Source of the DNA: Rhodospirillales bacterium | GTDB lineage: Bacteria; Pseudomonadota; Alphaproteobacteria; Acetobacterales; Acetobacteraceae | Assembly (NCBI GenBank): GCA_017304945.1 | Contig: JAFKLG010000079.1 | Coordinates: forward strand, 1 to 60,396 | DNA length: 60,396 bases | Direction: 5' to 3' | Shown here: positions 27,057-35,809 of the stretch, in pieces | How positions within the stretch are numbered: position 1 is the stretch's first letter | Layout of the letters: every line of letters begins with the position of its first letter | The notes under the pieces: model-generated | What the model was told of the DNA's origin: nothing | Seen by the model: only the letters and a program-made list of their open reading frames with translations | The model's database searches: none | Made by a program: the position numbers and the translations under genes

Positions 27057-27851
27057 TCACCGCCGCGCCGGGGCGACGCCGCCGGCACCCGCGCGCCCCC
27101 CGTCGATCACCAGTTGCGTGCCGGTCACGTTCCCCGAAAGGTCGGAGCACAAATAGAGGACCGCGCCGGCGACTTCCTCCGGCAACGAGTAGCGGCCGGA
27201 AGGTGCGCTTGCGGCGTAGGCCTTGTGCACGGCATCGGGGTCGTGCGGATTCCGCTGGCTCTCCAGCGACCGCATCATGCGCGTTTCGACCGGGCCCGGG
27301 CAGACCGCGTTGATCCGCACGCCACGACCCGCGAGGTCGGACGAAGCGACCTTGGTCAATCCGATCACGCCATGCTTGGAGGCGACATAGGCCGCCATGC
27401 CCGGCCCGCCGAACAGGCCGGCAACGGATGCGGTGTTGACGATCGCGCCGCCGCCCTGCGCCAGCATCACCGGCGTCACGTGCTTGAGGCCGAGGAACAC
27501 GCCCTTCAGGTTCACCGCGATCACGCGGTCGAACATGTCCTCCTCATACGTCTCGATCGAGGTGACGGTGCCCTCGATGCCGGCGTTGTTGAAGAAGCAG
27601 TCGATGCGGCCATAGGCATCCAGCGTCGCCTGCACGTAGTCGCGCACGGCGGCACCGCTGGTCACGTCGGCGACGTGCGCGCGCGCGTCGCCGCCTTGCT
27701 GCGCCACGACCTGCACGGTCGCCTCGGCCGCTTGGGCGTCATGATCGACCACCATGACCTTCGCGCCGCGCAGTGCGAAGCCCAGCGCGGTTGCGCGGCC
27801 GATGCCGCCGCCGCCGCCCGTGATCAGGGCGACCTTGCCGGTGAAGTCCAT
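27057..27851 (-). CDS. SDR-family NAD(P)-dependent oxidoreductase
   Basis: A 264-residue classical short-chain dehydrogenase: nucleotide-binding TGGGGGIG near residue 12, Asp in VVDHDA (suggesting NAD preference), NNAGIEG, catalytic Ser in NTASVAG, YVASKHGVIGLTK (Tyr and Lys), and VCPGPVETRM. ATG 27851 has a GGGGGGAACGAGA ribosome site. The frame stays open for another 138 codons upstream and there reads a CheB fragment, described separately. Paired with the SMP-30 lactonase. Substrate unknown, possibly a sugar. Confidence 0.93.
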   Translation of the reverse strand: MDFTGKVALITGGGGGIGRATALGFALRGAKVMVVDHDAQAAEATVQVVAQQGGDARAHVADVTSGAAVRDYVQATLDAYGRIDCFFNNAGIEGTVTSIETYEEDMFDRVIAVNLKGVFLGLKHVTPVMLAQGGGAIVNTASVAGLFGGPGMAAYVASKHGVIGLTKVASSDLAGRGVRINAVCPGPVETRMMRSLESQRNPHDPDAVHKAYAASAPSGRYSLPEEVAGAVLYLCSDLSGNVTGTQLVIDGGRAGAGGVAPARR

Positions 27852-28265
27852 TCTCGTTCCCCCCTTCTTATGCCACCCCAGTGTATCGGCTCGCGTGGTC
27901 AGGACAAATCGCGCCGAGGGAATTCGCCGAACTGCTCGTTCTCGAACCGGATGCGTGGGAGGCACCGCGCACCAGCGTGCGAGCGTCGGCTGCGCCACGG
28001 GAGAGGAACCGTGCAGCCCGTGCAGATCGGGCGGCGCAACGTAAGTCATGCCTTGGCGAAGCGGCTCGCCATTGTCGGGATGTTTCGCCGGTAACGGGCC
28101 GGCACGGCTGAGCAGTTGTGGCAGCACGCTGCGCGACGACGGGCTCAGATGTTGCGCAACCAGCACCGCTGCAGGAAGGCCCGCAGGCAGGCTTTTGCAC
28201 AAGCGCATCAGCGTCTCGACCCCGCCGGCGGAGCTGCCGACGACGATCAAATCATGTCCCTCCAT
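27852..28265 (-). pseudogene. Truncated cheB methylesterase domain, in frame with the SDR
   Basis: The first 84 or so residues from ATG 28265 are clearly CheB methylesterase: HDLIVVGSSAGGVETLMRL with the catalytic Ser, VAQHLSPSSRSVLPQLLSRAGPL with the catalytic His, and QGMTYVAPPDLH. Homology then stops; the conserved segment with the catalytic Asp is missing and about 50 unrelated residues run without a stop into the SDR start. It is therefore a decayed gene, or less likely a real 402-residue fusion. It is divergent from the hybrid kinase at 28397, the usual neighbour of such CheB genes. Confidence 0.75.
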
Positions 28266-28396
28266 CGATCACCTCGGCGGACGCGGTGGACCGCTCGGTC
28301 GCGTGTCACATGCGCGTGTCATTGCAATCTGAGCGTGCATTCAAGGTGTTAGACTGGCATCTGCTCCCAAGGGCACGTCCGAGCCGCGAGCGACAG

Positions 28397-30064
28397 ATGC
28401 GACAGGCTGACCAGAATTCGGCGACCGATTCGCAGACGACCCGGTCGGAGGAGTCTTCGCAGACGGCCTCGCCGGAGGAGACTGATCGCCTGGAAAACGA
28501 ATTGGAGCAGACACGGGTCTCCTTGGAAGACTCCAATACGGTTCTTGCGAGATTGGTCGAGGACCGTGACGCGTTGCTGCGGTCCCTTGACCAGCAACGC
28601 GCGCTCGTTGCCGATTCCGAGCGCGCCGCTGCCGCGCTGCGGGCGGATCTTGCGCGCATGGTGCGGGACCGCAACAGCGAACGGGCCCTCTCATCCGGTG
28701 AGGCCAACGAAGAGCTTCGGGTGATGCTCGAAGAGAGCACCATGCTCGCCCAAGAACTGCATGCGGCAAATGAGGCGCTGGCCGAGGCCAATCGGGAGCT
28801 CGACCGCCGGGTCTCGGAACGAACCGCGCAGCTCGATGCGGCCCTGGTCGAACTCGAGCGGATGAATGCGGAGCTGAACCGGCGGGTGGAGGAGGAGAGC
28901 ACGGCGCGGGCAGCTGCCCAGGCGGAGTTGTTCCAAGCACAGAAACTCGACGCGATCGGCCAGCTCACCGGCGGCATTGCGCACGACTTCAACAATCTCC
29001 TGACGGTGATCATCAACGGCATGCAGCTGCTGGGGCAGCCGAGGATGGATGACGAGCGGCGGGCGCGCCTGATCCGTCGGACCGAAGAGGCCGCCTGGCG
29101 CGGCGCCGACCTGACGCGACAGTTGCTGACCTTCGCGCGGCGGCAGCCGCTGCACCCCGAGCGGATCGACCTCGCTCGGCAGTTCGAGAGCCTGTACGAC
29201 TTGCTGGTGCACAGCCTGCGCGACGACATCACCGTGCAGACCGAGTTTCCACCCGAGCTGTGGCCGGTTGAAGCGGATCTCGGCGCGCTCGAACTGGCCG
29301 TCCTGAATCTCGCCGTCAATGCGCGGGACGCCATGCCCTCGGGGGGCACGATCACGCTGTCGGCGTGCAACCGCACGCTGACGGAGAGCTGGTCGGGGGC
29401 CCTGCCGGGCGACTATGTGGAACTCGTGGTGCGCGATACCGGCAGTGGCATGGCGCCCGACGTGCTCGCCCGCGCCTTCGAACCCTTCTTCACGACGAAA
29501 GGCCGCGGCGAGGGCACCGGCCTTGGCCTTGCCCAGGTCTACGGATTTGCGAAGCAGTCCAGCGGTTCGGCCTGGGTGGGAAACGCGGCGAACGGCGGCG
29601 CGGAGGTGCACATGGTGCTGCCGCGCTCGACCCGCCCGCCGCCCGGACAGAGCGCAGCGCGGGAGACCAACGATGGTCCCCAGGCGCCGCGCATTTCGAT
29701 CCTGGTCGTCGAGGATGACGACGATCTCGGCGCCGCCGTTCTCGAGATGCTCGAGGAGCTGGGGCATGCGGGCACGCGTGTTCCAACCGTCGCGGCGGCG
29801 CTGGCGGCCTTGTCCGGGCAGACGCCGGTCGACCTCGTGTTCTCCGACGTGCTGCTGCCGGGAGGCAGCAGCGGCCTCGACCTCGCGCGCGAGATGCAGC
29901 GCGGCGGCATCCAGATCCCGATGATCCTGACCAGCGGCTATGGCGGCGACATGACGGAGGCGCTCGCCTCGGTCAACCTGCCGTTCCTGCGCAAGCCCTA
30001 CCAGATCGAGGCGTTGCGGCGCGCCATCGACGAGGCGATCCGGACGCCCCCTGCCCTGTCCTGA
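28397..30064 (+). CDS. Soluble hybrid histidine kinase with long coiled coil
   Basis: A 555-residue cytoplasmic kinase without transmembrane helices. Residues about 20-185 are a nearly continuous Glu/Ala/Leu/Arg-rich coiled coil (ENELEQTRVSLEDSN, NEALAEANRELDRRVSERT). Next come HisKA with GGIAHDFNNLL (His196), HATPase with NLAVNARDAM and GTGLGLAQVYGF, and a C-terminal receiver with Asp484 (LVFSDVLLPGG). No PAS or GAF sensor is recognisable, so the coiled coil itself or a partner must carry the signal. An alternative start is ATG 28310. It is divergent from the cheB remnant and followed by a HAD phosphatase gene. Confidence 0.93.
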   Translation: MRQADQNSATDSQTTRSEESSQTASPEETDRLENELEQTRVSLEDSNTVLARLVEDRDALLRSLDQQRALVADSERAAAALRADLARMVRDRNSERALSSGEANEELRVMLEESTMLAQELHAANEALAEANRELDRRVSERTAQLDAALVELERMNAELNRRVEEESTARAAAQAELFQAQKLDAIGQLTGGIAHDFNNLLTVIINGMQLLGQPRMDDERRARLIRRTEEAAWRGADLTRQLLTFARRQPLHPERIDLARQFESLYDLLVHSLRDDITVQTEFPPELWPVEADLGALELAVLNLAVNARDAMPSGGTITLSACNRTLTESWSGALPGDYVELVVRDTGSGMAPDVLARAFEPFFTTKGRGEGTGLGLAQVYGFAKQSSGSAWVGNAANGGAEVHMVLPRSTRPPPGQSAARETNDGPQAPRISILVVEDDDDLGAAVLEMLEELGHAGTRVPTVAAALAALSGQTPVDLVFSDVLLPGGSSGLDLAREMQRGGIQIPMILTSGYGGDMTEALASVNLPFLRKPYQIEALRRAIDEAIRTPPALS

Positions 30065-30143
30065 GCCCATGCCTGTCCCAGGCGTGATGCGACCCCGCAT
30101 CCGCGCACTGCGTTGGGGCCCCGGATGGGAACGGGGGTATGGC

Positions 30144-30809
30144 ATGCCGCGAGGCGTGATCTTCGATATAGACGGGACGCTGATCGACTCTGTCGACGCT
30201 CATGCCGAAGCCTGGCAGCAGGCGTTCGCCCGCTACGGCTACGACATCGGTTTCACCGATCTGCGCCGTCAGATCGGCAAGGGCGGCGACCAGCTCCTGC
30301 CGATATTCCTGTCTCCCGAGGCGCTGAAGCGGGACGGTCACGCGATCGACCAGGCGCATGGTGAGATCTTCCGCCAGCACATGCTGCCGCACCTGAAGCC
30401 GTTCCCGGCGGTGCGGCCGCTGTTCCAGCATCTGCGCGCGCGCGGCCTGCGCCTCGCCCTCGCCTCCTCCGCCAAGGCCGACGAACTCGAAGCCTATGAG
30501 CGGCTGGCGGCGGTCGGCGACCTGATCGAGACCGCGACGTCCTCGGCGGATGCCGAGAAGTCGAAGCCCGAACCGGACATCTTCGCCGCCGCGATGGCAC
30601 GGCTGCGCCTGCCCGCCGCCGACCTGATCGTGGTCGGTGACAGCCCGTTCGACGCCGAGGCGGCGGGCAAGATCGGGCTGCGCACGATCGGGTTGCTGTG
30701 CGGCGGTTTCCCCGAAGCCGAGCTGCGCGCCGCCGGCTGCATCGCGCTCTATGCCGATCCGGCGGACCTGCTGCGCCGCTGCGACGACTCGCCGCTGGCC
30801 GTCCCATGA
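30144..30809 (+). CDS. HAD-family phosphatase (subfamily IA)
   Basis: A 221-residue HAD hydrolase with motif I FDIDGTLIDSVDAHAEAW, motif II LALASSAK, motif III Lys in EKSKPEPDIF, and motif IV VVGDSPFDAEAA. It looks like beta-phosphoglucomutase-type or phosphoglycolate-type small phosphatases; the substrate is not predictable. ATG 30144 is chosen at the first conserved strand. Its stop overlaps the start of the channel gene (ATGA), so the two are co-translated. Confidence 0.92.
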   Translation: MPRGVIFDIDGTLIDSVDAHAEAWQQAFARYGYDIGFTDLRRQIGKGGDQLLPIFLSPEALKRDGHAIDQAHGEIFRQHMLPHLKPFPAVRPLFQHLRARGLRLALASSAKADELEAYERLAAVGDLIETATSSADAEKSKPEPDIFAAAMARLRLPAADLIVVGDSPFDAEAAGKIGLRTIGLLCGGFPEAELRAAGCIALYADPADLLRRCDDSPLAVP

Positions 30810-31639
30810 GCGAAGCCGGGGCAGAGTCCCCCCATCTCGACGAGCGGCAGCAGGGACAAGCCGCCCGAGGCGCGCCGCTGGGTCCGCTCGTCATCCACGA
30901 GATCGTCCGCGAGCAGGGCGAGACCGAACTCGCGCGCAGCTTCAGCGGTCTGGCCTGGTCCGGGCTGGCGGCTGGGCTCTCGATCGGGTTTTCGTTTCTG
31001 GTGCAAGCGCATTTGCAGGCGGCGCTGCCGGAAACCGCCTGGGGCCACGCGGTGGCGAGCTTCGGCTACGGCATCGGCTTCCTGATCGTCATCCTCGGGC
31101 GGCAGCAACTGTTCACCGAGACGACGCTCACCGCGTTGATTCCGGCGCTCACCCGGCCGCGTCTCGCGATCTTCCTGGGGACGCTGCGGGTCTGGACGAT
31201 CGTGCTGGCGGTGAACCTGATCGGCACCTGGGTGTTCGGCGGCCTGTCCGCCTGGCCGGGACTGTTCGAGCCGGAGGTCACCAAGGCGATGGGCACGCTG
31301 GCGGACCACACGATGTCCCGCCCCTTCTGGCACACGGTCTTCACGGCGGGATCCGCCGGCTGGGTCATCGGCCTGATGGTGTGGCTGCTGCCGGGCGCCG
31401 GGCCGGCGCGGCCACTGATCATCATCCTGCTGACCTGGGTGATCGCGCTGTGCCAGTTCCCGCACATCATCGCCGGATCCGTGGAGGCGGCCTATGGGGT
31501 GGTGAGCGGCCGCGCGGAGGTGGGCGATTACCTGTGGCGCTTCCTGGTCCCCACGCTGATCGGCAACGCTGCGGGCGGCACGATCCTGGCGGCGCTGCTG
31601 AACCACGCGCCGGTCGCGAAGGAGCTGGCGGAGAAGTAG
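30806..31639 (+). CDS. Formate/nitrite transporter family membrane protein
   Basis: A 277-residue FNT-family protein with six transmembrane helices after an N-terminal cytoplasmic segment of about 45 residues. FSFLVQAHLQAAL, GFLIVILGRQQLFTETTLTA and IIAGSVEAAYGV carry the pore-loop features; the pore His appears in FPHIIAGS. It resembles the YfdC branch rather than FocA proper. Translationally coupled to the HAD gene. Transported ion unknown. Confidence 0.9.
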   Translation: MSEAGAESPHLDERQQGQAARGAPLGPLVIHEIVREQGETELARSFSGLAWSGLAAGLSIGFSFLVQAHLQAALPETAWGHAVASFGYGIGFLIVILGRQQLFTETTLTALIPALTRPRLAIFLGTLRVWTIVLAVNLIGTWVFGGLSAWPGLFEPEVTKAMGTLADHTMSRPFWHTVFTAGSAGWVIGLMVWLLPGAGPARPLIIILLTWVIALCQFPHIIAGSVEAAYGVVSGRAEVGDYLWRFLVPTLIGNAAGGTILAALLNHAPVAKELAEK

Positions 31640-31651
31640 CGTTGCGAGACG

Positions 31652-31684
31652 TCGTGGATGGCCGGGCTGCGCCGGCCATGACAC
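31652..31684 (-). repeat. REP-like palindrome
   Basis: On the minus strand it reads GTGTCATGGCCGG, CGCAG, CCCGGCCAT, CCACGA. It is a single copy of the same element found as inverted pairs at 41934-42018 and 44115-44231, lying 12 bp after the channel gene, between convergent genes. Confidence 0.8.
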
Positions 31685-31737
31685 GGGGGCGTGCGCGCGA
31701 TGCCGCCCCAGCCCGCCCCCGCCGCGCGGTCGGATCG

Positions 31738-32982
31738 TTACGAGCGATACGACCCGTTGATGTCGATGTAGCCGTGGGTGAGGTCGCAGGTCCATACCGT
31801 GGACTTGCCGCGGCCGAGACCGAGGTCGATCGCGATCTCCACCTCGCGCCCCTTCATGTGCGCGACCACCGGCGCCTCGTCATAGCCGGGGACCACGCCG
31901 CCATCCTTCGCCATCCAGGTGCCGCCGACGCCGATCGAGATGAGGTCGCGATCCGCCGGTTCACCCGCCTTGCCGACCGCCATCACGATACGGCCCCAGT
32001 TCGCATCCTCGCCGGCAATCGCGGTCTTCACCAAGGGAGAGTTCGCCACCGCCATGGCGACCCGCTTCGCCGATCGCGCGTTCACCGCACCGGTGACGTC
32101 GATCTTGACGAGCTTCTGGGCTCCCTCCCCGTCGCGCACCACCTGCAGCGCGAGGTCGAGCAGCACCTCGTTCAGCTTGCGCGCGAAATCGGCGAGGAAG
32201 CGGGTGCGCGCGGCCGTCTCGCCGGCGGGCGGCAGGCGGGGGTGCTTGGCCTGCCCGGTCGCGATCAGCAGCACCGTGTCGGAGGTGGACGTGTCGCTGT
32301 CCACGGTGGTCGCGTTGAAGGTGGTTTCGACGTTCTTCGACAGCAGCGACTGCAGCACGTCGGCCGGGATCTTCGCATCGGTGAACACGAAGCACAGCAT
32401 GGTCGCCATGTCGGGCGCGATCATGCCGCTGCCCTTGGCGATGCCGGTGATGCGCACCTCGGCGCCGCCGATCTCGGCCACCCGCGTCGCCGCCTTGGGG
32501 AAGGTGTCGGTGGTCATGATGCCGCGGGCGGCATCCTCCCACCCGTCTTCGCGCAAGCCCTCCTGCAAGCCAGGCAGGGCGGCCACCAGCTTCTCGTGCG
32601 GCAGCACCTCCCCGATCACGCCGGTGGAGGCGACGAAGACCTGCTTCGCCGGACAGTCCGCGAGCTTGGCGGCGGCGGCGGCCGTGGCGGCGCAGGCGTC
32701 GCGGCCGGCCTTGCCGGTGAAGACGTTGGCATTGCCCGCATTCACCACCACCATCCGCGCCTTGCCGCCCTTCAGCGCCGCGCGGCACCAATCCACCGGC
32801 GCGCCGGGGCACTTGTTGGTCGTGAACACGCCGGCGACCGTGCTGCCGGGCGCGACTTCCATCATCACGACGTCGGTGCGGCCCTTGTAACGGATACCGG
32901 CGGCGGCCGCGCTCAGGCGCACGCCGGCGAGCGGCGGCAGTTCCGGCAATGCAACGGCGAGCGGCGAGACGGGACCAGCCAT
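31738..32982 (-). CDS. argJ: Bifunctional ornithine acetyltransferase / N-acetylglutamate synthase
   Basis: A 414-residue N-terminal nucleophile enzyme of arginine synthesis that recycles the acetyl group from N-acetylornithine to glutamate. The self-cleavage site is ATML with Thr194 becoming the nucleophile of the beta chain. Other signatures are GIRYKGRTDVVMMEVAPGS, GNANVFTGKAG, VASTGVIGEVLPHEKL, EDANWGRIVMAVGKAG and the C-terminal CDLTHGYIDINGSYRS. It lies 31 bp after a parvulin gene on the same strand. Another arginine gene, argC, is 15 kb away. Confidence 0.98.
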   Translation of the reverse strand: MAGPVSPLAVALPELPPLAGVRLSAAAAGIRYKGRTDVVMMEVAPGSTVAGVFTTNKCPGAPVDWCRAALKGGKARMVVVNAGNANVFTGKAGRDACAATAAAAAKLADCPAKQVFVASTGVIGEVLPHEKLVAALPGLQEGLREDGWEDAARGIMTTDTFPKAATRVAEIGGAEVRITGIAKGSGMIAPDMATMLCFVFTDAKIPADVLQSLLSKNVETTFNATTVDSDTSTSDTVLLIATGQAKHPRLPPAGETAARTRFLADFARKLNEVLLDLALQVVRDGEGAQKLVKIDVTGAVNARSAKRVAMAVANSPLVKTAIAGEDANWGRIVMAVGKAGEPADRDLISIGVGGTWMAKDGGVVPGYDEAPVVAHMKGREVEIAIDLGLGRGKSTVWTCDLTHGYIDINGSYRS

Positions 32983-33013
32983 GGCGATGTTTCCTTGCTC
33001 CCTCGATCAGATT

Positions 33014-34000
33014 TCAAGGCTTGGTGGACGGCGGCGGTTCGGCGCTGTCGGTCGCGCGCTTCTGCGAGCCGTCCAGGTTGAAGGTCTGCACCTTGACGTC
33101 GGCCCGCGCCTTGGCGACGACCTGCTTGACCGCGTCCTGGATCATCTGCTGACGCAGTTCGGCCTTGGCCTCGTCGAAGCTGGGCGGCGGCGACTGCCGG
33201 TGCTCCAGCGTCTGGATCACGTGCCAGCCGAACTGGGTGTGGACCGGCTCCGGCGAGATCTCACCGTCCTTCAGCGCGAAGGCGGCCTTGGCGAATTCCG
33301 GGACCATGTCCTCGCGCTTGAAGAAGCCGAGATCGCCGCCCTGCTGCGCGGCCCCCGGATCCTTGCTGTACTGCTTCGACAGCGCCGCGAAATCCCCACC
33401 CTTCTTGAGCTCCGCGATGATCTTCTTCGCGGTCGCCTCGTCGGGAACCAGGATGTGGCGCGCATGCACCTCCATCTCGCCCGGCTTGCCGGCAACGTCC
33501 TTCTCGTATTTGGCGCGCACCGCCTCCTCGGTGACCAGCGGCGCGACTTCCTTCTGCAGCAGCGCGGTCTGCAGCGCCTGGTCCTCGGCCGCCTTCACCT
33601 TGCGCTGGACGTCGGGCTGCTGGGCGAGCCCGTCCTTCTGCGCCTCGGCGACCAGCGCGCGACCATCGATCAACTGCTCGAGCAGCAGCGGATACAGAGT
33701 CTCCTTCGGCATCCCGCGGGCGGTGGGCGGCAGGGAGGCGGCGGCATCCTGCAGGTCGCGCAGCGTGATCGGCTGCCCGTTGACGGTCGCGACCACCGGG
33801 TCGGCCGCGGCCGCGCCGCCGGCTGCGGGCGCCGTTGCCGGGGCCGTGGTCGCCGGGGTGGCCGTGCCTTGCGCGTGGCCGGCGGACGGGAGCGCCAGCG
33901 GGGCGAGCGCGCACAGCGCCGCCAGACCGACCGCACCGCAGCGACGCGCCAGAACCCCCGACGGCTGCATGCCGACGGTCGAGACCGCAGATCTTGTCAT
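33014..34000 (-). CDS. Periplasmic parvulin-type peptidyl-prolyl isomerase
   Basis: A 328-residue exported foldase of the SurA/PrsA kind. A signal peptide (GLAALCALAPLALPSAGHAQ) ends near residue 43, followed by an Ala/Pro/Thr linker, an N-terminal SurA-like helical domain, and a rotamase domain at about 175-270 (VHARHILVPDEATAKKI, KDPGAAQQGGDLGFF, VHTQFGWHVIQ). The C-terminus is a short basic/acidic tail. ATG 34000 follows AGGGGT. The order with argJ recurs in alphaproteobacteria. Confidence 0.94.
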   Translation of the reverse strand: MTRSAVSTVGMQPSGVLARRCGAVGLAALCALAPLALPSAGHAQGTATPATTAPATAPAAGGAAAADPVVATVNGQPITLRDLQDAAASLPPTARGMPKETLYPLLLEQLIDGRALVAEAQKDGLAQQPDVQRKVKAAEDQALQTALLQKEVAPLVTEEAVRAKYEKDVAGKPGEMEVHARHILVPDEATAKKIIAELKKGGDFAALSKQYSKDPGAAQQGGDLGFFKREDMVPEFAKAAFALKDGEISPEPVHTQFGWHVIQTLEHRQSPPPSFDEAKAELRQQMIQDAVKQVVAKARADVKVQTFNLDGSQKRATDSAEPPPSTKP

Positions 34001-34046
34001 GAATACCCCTGTCGAACGGGCCGGATCATGGCGGAAGGGCACTTTT

Positions 34047-34103
34047 CCCACAAGCACGGGCCCCACAAGCACGGCCCACAAGCACGGCCCCCACGAGCGC
34101 GGG
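34047..34103. repeat. Short tandem repeat, about 14 bp
   Basis: Four consecutive imperfect units of CCCACAAGCACGG (starts near 34047, 34061, 34075 and 34088), the last degenerate (CCACGAGCGCGG). It occupies the gap between the epimerase stop codon and the parvulin start region. Confidence 0.8.
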
Positions 34104-34105
34104 GG

Positions 34106-35071
34106 TCATGCGGTCCAGGCGCGATACCAGGCGACGAAACGGGGGATGCCGACCGAGAGTGGGGTGCGCGGGGCGAAGCCGGTCAAGGCGGCGATCTCGT
34201 CGACCGCGGCGAAGGTCTCGGCCACGTCCGCGGCCGGGCGAGGTGCCTCGTGGATCACCGCCTGGCGCCCGAGCGCCTGTTCGAGCAGGGCGACCAGGGT
34301 GCGGACCTCCTCGGCGCGGTGATTGCCGATGTTCAGCACACGGGTGGGCGGATCGCTGGGTGGCCGGTCCAGCGCGCCCACGACGCCGGCCACGATGTCG
34401 TCCACATAGGTGAAGTCCCGCTTGAGCCGGCCGCCGTCGTAGAGGGTGATCGGCTCGCCGGCCATGATGGCGCGGGCGAAGCTGAAATACGCCATGTCCG
34501 GCCGGCCCCATGGGCCGTAGACGGTGAAGAAGCGCAGTCCGGTCTGCGGAAGCCCGAACAGATGGCCGTAGGCGTGGCTCATCAGCTCGTCGGCGCATTT
34601 GGTGGCGGCGTAGAGGGACACGGGCGTGTCGACCCGGTCGGTTTCCCGGAACGGCAGCGTGGTGTTGGCGCCGTAGACCGAGGACGTGCTGGCATAGACC
34701 AGATGGGCGAGCCGCGGCAGGCGCCGCGCGGCCTCCAGCACCACGAGGTGCCCCATGACGTTGGCGTGCACATAGGCGTAGGGGTCGACCATCGAATGCC
34801 GCACCCCGGCCTGGGCGGCCAGGTGCACGATCCGGTCGATCCCGGGATGCGCGTCGAGCAAGGCCGCCACTGCCGCGCGGTCGGCCACGTCGAGGCAGGT
34901 GAAGGAGAAGCCGCTGCGGGCCTGCAGCCGTTCGAGCCGCGCCACCTTGAGGCGCACGTCATAGTAGTCGTTCAGGCTGTCGAGCCCGACCACCTCTTCC
35001 CCGCGATCGAGCAGCGCGTGCGCGACATGCGATCCGATGAAGCCGGCCGCGCCGGTGACCAGCACGCTCAT
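34106..35071 (-). CDS. NAD-dependent sugar-nucleotide epimerase (UDP-glucuronate 4-epimerase-like)
   Basis: A 321-residue extended SDR: GAAGFIGSHVAHALL, LDSLNDYYDVRLKVARL (typical of the UDP-GlcA 4-epimerase branch), HLAAQAGVRHSM, catalytic YAATK, and VYGPWGRPDMAYF. It would supply UDP-galacturonate for lipopolysaccharide or capsule. gmhA lies 84 bp upstream on the same strand, supporting an envelope-polysaccharide role. The N-terminal start at ATG 35071 is standard for the fold. Confidence 0.92.
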   Translation of the reverse strand: MSVLVTGAAGFIGSHVAHALLDRGEEVVGLDSLNDYYDVRLKVARLERLQARSGFSFTCLDVADRAAVAALLDAHPGIDRIVHLAAQAGVRHSMVDPYAYVHANVMGHLVVLEAARRLPRLAHLVYASTSSVYGANTTLPFRETDRVDTPVSLYAATKCADELMSHAYGHLFGLPQTGLRFFTVYGPWGRPDMAYFSFARAIMAGEPITLYDGGRLKRDFTYVDDIVAGVVGALDRPPSDPPTRVLNIGNHRAEEVRTLVALLEQALGRQAVIHEAPRPAADVAETFAAVDEIAALTGFAPRTPLSVGIPRFVAWYRAWTA

Positions 35072-35155
35072 CGCCGGCCGTGGCCTTGCCCGCGCGCGGC
35101 CGGCCGCCTGCCCCGTCCCGCCTGCGACCGAGGAAGAGCGGGCCGAGGCATGGGC

Positions 35156-35746
35156 TTAGAGCGGCCTGGCGACCAGCCGGTCTTCCAGCAGCTCCAGCAC
35201 CGCATGCCCGAGGGCGATGTGGCACTCCTGGATGCGCGCCGTCTCCGGGTCGGGTACCAGCAGCACGTGGTCGCACAGGGAACGCGCCGGCTCCCCCGCC
35301 CCGCCCAGCAGGCCGACGGTGACGATTCCCATCTCCCGTGCGGCCTCCAGCGCCCGCACCACGCTGGGCGAGCGGCCGGAGGTGGTGATGCCGAACAGCA
35401 CGTCGCCCCGGCGGCCGATGCCGCGCAGCGGGCGCTCGAACACCCGCTCATACCCGTAATCGTTGCCGCATGCGGTCAACGCCGAGGCGTCGAGCGTCAG
35501 CGCGAGCGCCGCGATGGACGGGCGCTCGACCGACCCGCGCAGCCGGATCAGCATCTCGGTCGCGAGGTGCTGGCTGTCCGCCGCCGATCCGCCATTGCCA
35601 CAGAACAGCAGCTTGCCGCCGCCGCGCAGGCTGGTCTCGCAGGCGCCGACCACGTCAACCACCGAAGCCGCCAGCTCCGTGGCGATCCGCCGCTTCAGGT
35701 CGGCGGACTTGTTCATCATTGCCGTGAAACGGGCGGTTTCCGTCAT
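35156..35746 (-). CDS. gmhA: Sedoheptulose-7-phosphate isomerase
   Basis: A 196-residue SIS-domain enzyme that starts ADP-heptose synthesis for the LPS core. LLFCGNGGSAADSQHLATEM, LRGSVERPSIAALALT, GNDYGYERVFERPL and GITTSGRSPSVVRAL match GmhA, including the conserved Glu and His. It is somewhat longer at the C-terminus (HIALGHAVLELLEDRL). Located upstream of the epimerase. Confidence 0.93.
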   Translation of the reverse strand: MTETARFTAMMNKSADLKRRIATELAASVVDVVGACETSLRGGGKLLFCGNGGSAADSQHLATEMLIRLRGSVERPSIAALALTLDASALTACGNDYGYERVFERPLRGIGRRGDVLFGITTSGRSPSVVRALEAAREMGIVTVGLLGGAGEPARSLCDHVLLVPDPETARIQECHIALGHAVLELLEDRLVARPL

Positions 35747-35809
35747 GTCAGCCTCGGCGGTCGATTGTATCGGGCGGCTGGTACTGCGCCGCCGGTCGAG
35801 CGTCCACCC

